Shown: positions 14,669 to 20,787 of the stretch, piece after piece
Numbering within the stretch: position 1 is the stretch's first letter
Layout: each line of letters begins with the position of its first letter
NCBI GenBank assembly: GCA_051660685.1
Contig: JBOFQB010000044.1
Coordinates: 1 to 32,642, forward strand
DNA: 32,642 nt
Direction of reading: 5' to 3'
Origin: JAVBSX01 sp051660685
GTDB lineage: Bacteria > Planctomycetota > Planctomycetia > Pirellulales > Thermoguttaceae
Program-made: the position numbers and the translations under genes
Notes under the pieces: generated by a model
What the model saw: only the letters and a program-made list of their open reading frames with translations
Told to the model about the DNA's origin: nothing
Database searches by the model: none

Positions 14669-17236
14669 TTAACGTTTCTTTTTCTTTTTGTTGCCGCTTT
14701 GTCCCTTAGGAAGCGTGTTACGCTCGCTCGCCTTATCCTGAACACTCTTCCACCATTTCGCCCAACCACTTTTCGGCTCCTCCTCCCTCATCGTCGGCTT
14801 CACATAAGAAGGTTTTGACGATTTGGACGGTTTTGAAACAGAAGAAGATTTCGCCGCTTCATTAGAATGTCCCTCACCCTCTGAAAAATTAAACTCATAC
14901 TTCGGTATCAATTGCTTCTCCGCTAATCCCCAAAGACTCGACGCTATAAAATAGACACAAAGTCCGCTCGGTACTTTGAAGAATAATAACCCCATAAACA
15001 ACATCATATACTGCATGATCTTCCGTTGCGACCTCGATTGATCGTCTGTAGGAGGGGGCATCATAACCGCTTGTTGCACCAAAAACAAAATAACGGTTAA
15101 AATAGGCAATACATTGAAAAACGGACCAAGCGCAAAAACTCCCTGTCCCGTATTAAACCAGTTCCAACCCAATGATTCCCAGAAATTGCTCCAGCCAAAA
15201 AGCTGATCCGGGGCAGAAAGGTCATTACACCAACGAATACTCTTGGAAATCAACGGCGCTCCATACAACTCCACGTCAATCGAAAGTGATTTGTACAGCC
15301 CTATGAAAATTGGAAGTTGAATGAATAGACCAAGACAACCACTTAAAGGATTGAAGTTATGCCTTTTCCAAAGTTCCTGTTGCGCCTTACTCTGGGCTTC
15401 AAGATCACCTTTATGCTTCTCCTTGATTTTTTGCATCTCCGGCATAAGAGCCGCATTCTTCGCCGCATTGATCGCCTGTTTCCGACTAAGAGGATACATC
15501 AGCAAACGGACACAAATCGTCAAAACAATAATCGCCAAACTGTAATGAAAGACCAGATTGTTCTTGATAAAATGCAGGAACATCAACATAGGGACCGCAA
15601 CAAACCAGAACCAACCGTATGAAATGCTGTTCTGGAGTCCGTAAACGGCAAGAACATCCGGTTTCTTGGGGCCCGCAAAAAGGGTGTATTCCCGATCAAA
15701 AGACACATCCGGCCCCAATTGTTGAACCGTACTTTTCGTTCGGAACGATATATCCGTTAAGGTTGACCAAGCGAGATCATGTGCGCCAACCCGAATTGGA
15801 AACGTCTGGGACTGCCAGATTTCCCCCTCTTTTTCTCCTCGCGGAATCATACTGCTCTGAAAATACTGCGAATCGACCCCAATATAATCCAGTCGATCAC
15901 CTTTCCAGGGTTCCCGGTTGAACCGATCATAAGCAACAACATTATTGGCAATCGTCTCGCTCGGTCCATGTTCAAACTTGACCACAATGTCCCGAATTCC
16001 GTAAGAACCCCAACCCGGTCCCGTTTTGCGAGGATACCAACCCCCTTCAAGCGGCATTCCAGTCGGACCGTCAAAAGAATACGCAACCTTACGCGGTTTA
16101 TTGTCCAGATTCTTCACATTGATTCCAACAACCAGATGATAAGCCCCATTTGGCAGTTGCGAATCCGGCGAATCCTGCTCGTCTTTTTGCGCTAAACGAA
16201 AAGTCTTCGTCACCTCAAGTCGCCATTTTGGTAATAACATCCGAAAAACGGCTTCATCCTCAGAAGAACGGACCAGTTCCCAAAGACCGCGACGCATGTT
16301 GACCCCTTCCAGTTCCACATTCAAACTCAAATCACGCGGGACTATTCCAACTTGCTGTTCAGGATCGGAAAAACTTTTGGGTAAAGGAAGTTCCAAATCG
16401 TCAATTTGACTCAACGTGCAGAGATACGACAGTTGATCGTCCCGGGTTGCACTATAACCGTGCAATCCTGAAAGTGCATTGTACTCCTGATAAGTCGTTA
16501 TAGTCCCGATTGGACGGACAACATTTAACGGAGAATGTCCCAGTTGAACGGGGATTGTCAATGTTTCCTGATTGCGTTGGACAGTCAATACAACCTGGTC
16601 AAGCGGGGTCGTCGCAAGAAGTGCAGCCCTTAAATCATCAAAAGAGAGAATACTCACCTTTCCGTTAGGACCGTCCAGTCCAACGATTCGGTCCCCCAAC
16701 TGCACACCTGCTCTTTCAGCAGGTGTTCCGCGACCAAGCACCTGAACCGGGCAACCGGTTTCGGTTTTTTCCTCCCTTTCATTGAGCACGTCCAACTCGG
16801 CAACAATTTGACCGAGATAACCTGTAAAATCCTGAACTTCCCGATATTGGTGTTCATTCAGTTCAATTCTCAGAACACTTGCGCCGGAATTGGCAAGAGT
16901 AACGAGCATACGATAAGGGCTTTGAGGATCGAGTGAACCGAGAGTAACCCAGGTTGGGACAACATCGGCTTTTTCAAGCGGCGCAAGTTCTTGATTTGCA
17001 ACCGATTCCGTTTCCTCTCCAACCGACGTATTATCCCCGGTCATTTTATCCCCGATCATTCCAACCGAGTCGGATTCCGTTTTCAACGACGTTTCGTCCC
17101 CCTTTTCTTGGACCGGGGGAACCGATTCCGGTCTAAAATAGGACTGCATCATCAGAAACGTCATTACCATGAAGACGAAGAGCAGCAGATTACGTTGGGA
17201 ATTTTGTCGGGAATCAGGAAGAAGGGACTGTTGCAT
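14669..17236 (-). CDS. yidC: Membrane protein insertase YidC with a periplasmic PDZ domain
   Basis: YidC inserts and folds inner-membrane proteins, alone or with SecYEG. The 855-residue protein starts with a polar stretch and TM1 (about 17-34). A large periplasmic region (35-540) follows, and then the Oxa1 core (about 543-800) with VRLLMYPLSRKQ (R577, the groove arginine), CLGLFIQLPIFIGLYKSL, and a last TM pair around MLFMGLLFFKVPSGLCVYF. The tail is very basic (GNKKKKKR). Residues about 160-233 read as a PDZ domain (VLGRGTPAERAGVQLGDRIVGL), which ordinary YidC lacks. The ATG at 17236 is chosen because the N-terminus there is typical; the frame runs on to 17449 without support. There is no SD, and a TATACT box 20 bp upstream suggests a short leader. 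Confidence 0.95.
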   Translation of the reverse strand: MQQSLLPDSRQNSQRNLLLFVFMVMTFLMMQSYFRPESVPPVQEKGDETSLKTESDSVGMIGDKMTGDNTSVGEETESVANQELAPLEKADVVPTWVTLGSLDPQSPYRMLVTLANSGASVLRIELNEHQYREVQDFTGYLGQIVAELDVLNEREEKTETGCPVQVLGRGTPAERAGVQLGDRIVGLDGPNGKVSILSFDDLRAALLATTPLDQVVLTVQRNQETLTIPVQLGHSPLNVVRPIGTITTYQEYNALSGLHGYSATRDDQLSYLCTLSQIDDLELPLPKSFSDPEQQVGIVPRDLSLNVELEGVNMRRGLWELVRSSEDEAVFRMLLPKWRLEVTKTFRLAQKDEQDSPDSQLPNGAYHLVVGINVKNLDNKPRKVAYSFDGPTGMPLEGGWYPRKTGPGWGSYGIRDIVVKFEHGPSETIANNVVAYDRFNREPWKGDRLDYIGVDSQYFQSSMIPRGEKEGEIWQSQTFPIRVGAHDLAWSTLTDISFRTKSTVQQLGPDVSFDREYTLFAGPKKPDVLAVYGLQNSISYGWFWFVAVPMLMFLHFIKNNLVFHYSLAIIVLTICVRLLMYPLSRKQAINAAKNAALMPEMQKIKEKHKGDLEAQSKAQQELWKRHNFNPLSGCLGLFIQLPIFIGLYKSLSIDVELYGAPLISKSIRWCNDLSAPDQLFGWSNFWESLGWNWFNTGQGVFALGPFFNVLPILTVILFLVQQAVMMPPPTDDQSRSQRKIMQYMMLFMGLLFFKVPSGLCVYFIASSLWGLAEKQLIPKYEFNFSEGEGHSNEAAKSSSVSKPSKSSKPSYVKPTMREEEPKSGWAKWWKSVQDKASERNTLPKGQSGNKKKKKR

Positions 17237-17481
17237 TGTCGGACGAAAAAAATATAGTATATTGAGAAAACGATTGCGGATTACTATGTGGATTATACTG
17301 AGCCGGTTTGGGCGTTTGCTTCGCAAACGCCTTGCGTTGCAAGACTCCATCTGTTCAGCGTCAGGAATTTCAAACCGTCCAGAGTATACCACAGTTTTTC
17401 CGTAAGGGGAGAGGTCCGTTGAGCGCGATTCCTGTCTCGGAGAAAACACAATCGTTGTCTATTTACTGTTTCTATACTGTC

Positions 17482-17596
17482 AACGGTTAGAAATAGTTTG
17501 TTTTCCGACTGGAACGCGGGCATCCTGCCCGCCTTTTTTTCTTGATGCAGACAAGATGCCTACGTTCCGACAAAACGTCCACGTTGGACCCGTTTT
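17482..17596. repeat. Hairpin-rich dispersed element, copy B (reverse of copy A)
   Basis: This is the reverse-complement relative of 12683-12797. It has GCGGGCA-TCC-TGCCCGC followed by a T-run and CTTGATGCAG, then CAAGATGCCTACG, CCGACAAAACG and GGACCCGTTTT. Its first hairpin followed by seven T residues looks like a factor-independent terminator reading on the plus strand. It ends 41 bp before the queF start codon and may supply upstream promoter context for queF. Confidence 0.7.
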
Positions 17597-17614
17597 GAGT
17601 ATAAGAACAATAAT

Positions 17615-17620
17615 TATAAT
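17615..17620 (+). promoter_or_regulatory. -10 box candidate for queF
   Basis: A consensus TATAAT in a very AT-rich stretch lies 17 bp upstream of the queF ATG. No convincing -35 is present at 16-18 bp; the end of repeat copy B would occupy that position. Confidence 0.35.
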
Positions 17621-17636
17621 TATAGAAGAAACCAAG

Positions 17637-17975
17637 ATGCTTGAAGTTTTTGACAATCAATACCCGAATCGGACCTACACCATAGAAATTGTCTGTCCCG
17701 AATTTACTTCCGTGTGTCCGAAAACCGGACAACCGGATTTTGGAACGTTGACTTTTCTGTATATTCCCGATCAGAAGTGTGTGGAACTGAAGAGTCTGAA
17801 ATTGTATTTGCAGCAATTCCGCAATCAGGGAATTTTTTACGAGAACATCACGAACCGGATACTGGACGAGGTTGTTGCCGTTTTGTCCCCCAAGTATTTG
17901 CGATTAACAGCGAGTTTCACACCTCGCGGGGGTATCTCAACAACGGTTGTCGTTGAACATGGACAACGCGACTGA
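17637..17975 (+). CDS. queF: NADPH-dependent 7-cyano-7-deazaguanine reductase (preQ0 reductase), short type
   Basis: QueF reduces the nitrile of preQ0 to the aminomethyl of preQ1 for tRNA queuosine. The 112-residue protein is the short, single-domain (type I) form. It shows the nucleophile in SVCPKTGQPDFG (C27, with D34 as the acid), the family motif ELKSLKLY (50-57), and the FYENITNRILDEV helix with a substrate-type Glu (E69). The ATG at 17637 gives a family-like N-terminus; the upstream open extension reads through repeat copy B and is rejected. No other queuosine genes are adjacent. The gene is convergent with the sigma factor gene across a long inverted repeat. Confidence 0.95.
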   Translation: MLEVFDNQYPNRTYTIEIVCPEFTSVCPKTGQPDFGTLTFLYIPDQKCVELKSLKLYLQQFRNQGIFYENITNRILDEVVAVLSPKYLRLTASFTPRGGISTTVVVEHGQRD

Positions 17976-18004
17976 TCGGTCAAAAAAACGCGAACGAGAA
18001 AGAG

Positions 18005-18133
18005 TTGTGAAACAACCCTGTCCCAAACCAAGCAGGGCAGAACAAGAATAAGAACAAGAGCAAGACAGAACAGCGTATTGCAAGCGAATACGGTTCTGAT
18101 TGCGGGAGTATTGGGACAGGAAACAGTTCACAA
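18005..18133. repeat. Long inverted repeat with inner hairpin between convergent queF and sigma gene
   Basis: TTGTGAA...CCTGTCCCAA at 18005-18026 pairs with TTGGGACAGG...TTCACAA at 18111-18133, with a short internal mismatch. Inside is another strong hairpin: CAGAAC (18066-18071) plus CGTATT (18074-18079) pair with AATACG (18087-18092) plus GTTCTG (18093-18098) around a 7-nt loop. It occupies most of the convergent spacer, so it may be a bidirectional terminator, a small structured RNA or a MITE-like element. Confidence 0.6.
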
Positions 18134-18207
18134 AAACGCGCGAACACCGCGTATTCGTTTTGTAGGCGCGTTAGGACGCTTTTTCGGCAAGATGCTTTTC
18201 ACATAAA

Positions 18208-18990
18208 TCATGCAAATTCCGGTCGTCGTTCTTCGAGTTGAGCTTGAAGTCGTTCGACAATACTACTGTGCATTTGACTGACCCGACTTTCGCTTAGATC
18301 GAGTGTCATGCCGACCTCTTTCATCGTCATTTCCTCATAATAGTAGAGAATCATAATTAACCGTTCATTGCGGTTTAGCCCTTTTGTGACCAGACGCATT
18401 AAATCGTTTTTTTGCAATCGACCGGTCGGGTCCTCCTCCTTCTGATCCTCAATCAGGTCAATTTCGCTAATATCTTTCGTCCCGTCACTTTCAAACCATT
18501 TTTTGTTCAGACTGACGAGATTAACGGCATTTGCGTCGAACATCATCCGTTCTAAATCGCCGGACGACATGTGCAGATGTCCGGCCAATTCCTCATGTGT
18601 CGGTTGACGCCCCAATTTGTCGGCCAACTCTTTGCTCGCTTCCATGAGTTTACGGGCTCGAGACCGAACCAAACGTGGAACCCAATCCATGTTGCGCAGT
18701 TCGTCCAACATTGCACCTCGAATTCGAGGAACACAATAGGTTTCAAACTTGACTCCCCGGGAAAGGTCAAAAGCGTCAATTGCGTCCATAAGACCGAAGA
18801 TTCCAGCTGAAATCAAATCATCCAGTTCCACTTCGTCGGGCAATCTTGACCAAACTCTTTCTCCATGATACCGAACCAATCCGACATAATGCTCGATCAA
18901 TTGATTTCGCAAATGCTGATTGGACCGATCCTGAATAAAATCATTCCACAGTTTTGCAACTTCTTCTGCGGTCAACTGTGATGCAACCAT
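18208..18990 (-). CDS. RNA polymerase sigma factor of the FliA/WhiG (sigma28) family
   Basis: The 260-residue protein has region 2 with YVGLVRYHGERV, DLISAGIFGLMDAIDAFD and FETYCVPRIRGAMLDELRNMDWVPR, the last being the sigma28-type signature. Region 3 has LADKLGRQPTHEELAGHL and region 4 ends with LSESRVSQMHSSIVERLQ (helix-turn-helix). The group directs flagellar, chemotaxis or developmental promoters; no flagellar gene is in view, so the regulon is unknown. Although an ATG exists at 19002, I choose the ATG at 18990 because GGAGG sits 5 bp before it and is formed by the codons of the upstream ATG. A promoter candidate with palindromes lies upstream at 19091-19156. Confidence 0.93.
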   Translation of the reverse strand: MVASQLTAEEVAKLWNDFIQDRSNQHLRNQLIEHYVGLVRYHGERVWSRLPDEVELDDLISAGIFGLMDAIDAFDLSRGVKFETYCVPRIRGAMLDELRNMDWVPRLVRSRARKLMEASKELADKLGRQPTHEELAGHLHMSSGDLERMMFDANAVNLVSLNKKWFESDGTKDISEIDLIEDQKEEDPTGRLQKNDLMRLVTKGLNRNERLIMILYYYEEMTMKEVGMTLDLSESRVSQMHSSIVERLQAQLEERRPEFA

Positions 18991-19330
18991 ACAATCCTCC
19001 ATGATTGTTACACTCTCTTAATAAAAAAGAGTGAGGGGGGGAAAACCGCGCACAAACACATGGTGTTTCGGTTGGACACCTTTCTTCAACATCGTCAGAG
19101 ACGATACTGAATCCCTTTGTCCTGTCAAAGAAACAACCGGCTTTCATAGTATCGTCCGCAAAGTCAGAGGAGTCCAATGATTTTTTAGAATAATCCGAAT
19201 TATCCGTATAGATTACAAGAACAGAAAAATAGGCAATTTAGGATATTGGGCCAAAAAAGAAACAATGAGATAATACAGAGTTGTTGATCCTGAATGGTGT
19301 AAAGGTTGACATTCAGGTGTAAAGGTTCAA
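18991..19330. other. Spacer between the sigma factor gene and hydF
   Basis: From left to right this 340-bp spacer holds the SD of the sigma gene, a 6-bp hairpin CACTCT/AGAGTG (19011-19036) in its leader, a promoter-like region with palindromes (19091-19156), an A/T-rich stretch with no visible feature (19160-19290), and the start of a 20-bp tandem repeat that runs into the hydF stop codon. Confidence 0.6.
19091..19156 (-). promoter_or_regulatory. Promoter and palindromic operator candidate for the sigma factor gene
   Basis: On the minus strand TTGACA (19128-19123) and TATCGT (19106-19101) are 16 bp apart. The -10 overlaps the palindrome ATCGTC-AGA-GACGAT (19091-19105). The word GACGATACT (19100-19108) is repeated in inverted form, AGTATCGTC, at 19148-19156, so operator-like half-sites surround the promoter. 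Feedback or regulator binding is inferred. Confidence 0.4.
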
Positions 19331-19355
19331 TTACAGGTGTAAAGGTTCAATTGCC
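19296..19355. repeat. 20-bp tandem repeat (three units) overlapping the hydF 3' end
   Basis: Units start at 19296, 19316 and 19336, each beginning GGTGTAAAGGTT, followed by GACATTCA, CAATTACA and CAATTGCC respectively. The hydF stop codon (19331-19333) lies at the junction of units 2 and 3, so the last residues, EPLHL, are encoded by the third unit. Confidence 0.9.
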
Positions 19356-20536
19356 CGATCCAGAATTCCAAGCATGTAAGCAATTGCAAGACCGTAATTG
19401 GTCATTCTGCTTCCTCCTTCCAGTGTTTGGATGATTCGTGAGAGCATCTCACGTCGGTTCCACATACAACCCCCACAATGTATCACGAGGTCCCAATCTC
19501 CAATCGTCGCAGTCGGAAAATCATGTCCCTGAACATGCCCAATCGTGAGATGTTCTCCAACAAATTGACGCAACATACGCGGGATTTTTTCCCGGCCAAT
19601 ATCATCCGCAATCGGATGATGTGTACATGATTCAGCAATCAGAACCCTGGAATGGGGGGTTAAGGTTCCAATTGATTTCGCCCCTTCGACCATGATTCTT
19701 ATATCACCTTTTTGACGTGCAAAAAGAATGGAAAACGAGGTGAGCGGAACATGAGGGGGAAGAAGGGCGTTCACTTGCGCAAACGCTTGAGAGTCGGTCA
19801 CAACCAAAGCAGGAGGTCGTTGTAATTCCTTGAGTCCTCTCTCAAGAGTACGGTCCTTCACGACAAAAACATTTTGGTCCGAATCGAGCAAATCACGAAT
19901 CGTCTGCACTTGGGGTAAAATTAACCGTCCTTTAGGGGCCTCTTTGTCAATTGGGACAACAAGAACAACCAGTTCGTTGGGAGCAACAAGGTCAGCAACA
20001 ATCGGGGAGGGGGTCAGGAATTCTTCTGGAACCAATCGAATGAGTCGTTCACGCAGTTCCCCGATTCCTCGTTTTTCAATTGCACTCAGTTGGACAAAGG
20101 GGATGTTGTCCCTGTTCAAGCGTTCAAGTATCTCCCAATCCGGTTCCGCAAGATCACACTTGTTCCACAAAACGCAAAAGGGTATTTTTCGTCCTTGCAG
20201 TTCCCGGATCAAATCCTCTTCAGAGACTCCCCAAGTCAATGTCGAATCAACAACCAATAATCCAACATCACAACGATCCAGAACTTGTCTTGTTTTTTGA
20301 ACCCGCTGTTCCCCTAAATCGCCGCAATCATCAATCCCGGCTGTATCAATCAGCAAAACGGGCCCTAAAGGGAGCAATTCCATTGCTTTTTCAACCGGGT
20401 CCGTTGTTGTTCCTGGAGTTGGAGAGACAATGGAGGATTCGGTTCGTGTCAACAGATTCAAGAGCGAAGATTTGCCGACATTTCGGCGACCAAAGAAACC
20501 GAGATGCAGACGGAGACCTTTTGGAACAGTGTTCAT
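19331..20536 (-). CDS. hydF: [FeFe]-hydrogenase H-cluster maturation GTPase HydF
   Basis: HydF is the scaffold on which HydE and HydG build the 2Fe subcluster before its transfer to [FeFe]-hydrogenase. The 401-residue protein has a GTPase domain with GRRNVGKSS (G1, 16-24), PGTTTDP (switch/G2 region, 41-47), DTAG (G3, 64-67) and NKCD (G4, 125-128). It then has a dimerisation region and a C-terminal cluster domain with ESCTHH (C303, H305) and HCGGC (H353, C354, C357). The spacing H305-47-H353 fits the CxH-x(46-53)-HCxxC rule. I place the start at the ATG at 20536; the open extension upstream merely translates a heptamer-like tract. No hydE, hydG or hydrogenase gene is in the window. Confidence 0.96.
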   Translation of the reverse strand: MNTVPKGLRLHLGFFGRRNVGKSSLLNLLTRTESSIVSPTPGTTTDPVEKAMELLPLGPVLLIDTAGIDDCGDLGEQRVQKTRQVLDRCDVGLLVVDSTLTWGVSEEDLIRELQGRKIPFCVLWNKCDLAEPDWEILERLNRDNIPFVQLSAIEKRGIGELRERLIRLVPEEFLTPSPIVADLVAPNELVVLVVPIDKEAPKGRLILPQVQTIRDLLDSDQNVFVVKDRTLERGLKELQRPPALVVTDSQAFAQVNALLPPHVPLTSFSILFARQKGDIRIMVEGAKSIGTLTPHSRVLIAESCTHHPIADDIGREKIPRMLRQFVGEHLTIGHVQGHDFPTATIGDWDLVIHCGGCMWNRREMLSRIIQTLEGGSRMTNYGLAIAYMLGILDRAIEPLHL

Positions 20537-20600
20537 ATAGGGGATAGGGTGTAGGGAACAGGGGATAGGGAGAAGGGAATAAGGAGCAGAGAATGAGGAC
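20537..20600. repeat. Degenerate GGGATAG-type tract abutting the hydF start codon
   Basis: Units such as GGGGATA, GGGTGTA, GGGAACA, GGGGATA, GGGAGAA and GGGAATA follow each other from the base next to the hydF ATG to about 20582, then fade. The position is the same as for the perfect tract at pyrD. On the coding strand it is C-rich (CCCTATCCCC), so no SD is possible. Confidence 0.8.
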
Positions 20601-20641
20601 GCAAGGAATAGGAACGTCAACGATTAACAACTGTGAGAATC

Positions 20642-20669
20642 ATTCTACATCTGTCGTTTCAACATACAA
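20642..20669 (-). promoter_or_regulatory. Promoter candidate for hydF
   Basis: On the minus strand TTGTAT (20669-20664) and TAGAAT (20647-20642) are 16 bp apart, 4 of 6 and 5 of 6 matches. If used, the heptamer tract would lie in a leader of about 100 nt. Confidence 0.3.
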
Positions 20670-20694
20670 GCAGATTTTGCCAATTCCTGTCGAA

Positions 20695-20722
20695 TTGACG
20701 ACTTGGTATGAGTGATTATAAT
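20695..20722 (+). promoter_or_regulatory. Sigma70-like promoter of acnA
   Basis: TTGACG (20695-20700) and a perfect TATAAT (20717-20722) are 16 bp apart. Transcription would start near 20729, giving a leader of about 60 nt. This argues against the GTG at 20734 as the start of acnA, since it would leave only about 5 nt of leader. Confidence 0.6.
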
Positions 20723-20787
20723 ACCAACCGGTTGTGTTGTCGGTTTCGTCGGTTTGTCGGGATACTACTTCTGAACAGGATATAATG

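Larger units (their letters stand above)
17237..17636. other. Divergent spacer between yidC and queF
   Basis: The 400-bp spacer contains AT-rich promoter-like sequence for yidC (minus-strand TATACT at 17256-17261 and TATAAT at 17292-17297, no good -35). It also holds two adjacent small palindromes (GGCGTTTGC-TTC-GCAAACGCC at about 17311-17331 and CTTGC-GTT-GCAAG just after), copy B of the hairpin element (17482-17596), and a queF -10 box (17615-17620). No gene is supported. Confidence 0.75.

Noticed and set aside
17237..17449. 71-residue N-terminal extension of YidC
   Set aside because: It reads through hairpins and promoter-like DNA, and the normal YidC N-terminus with TM1 begins at 17236.
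17556..17636. Upstream extension of QueF
   Set aside because: It translates repeat copy B; the short QueF form begins at 17637.
20734..20787. GTG start of acnA at 20734
   Set aside because: It would begin about 5 nt after the predicted transcript start, while the ATG at 20788 has an SD.
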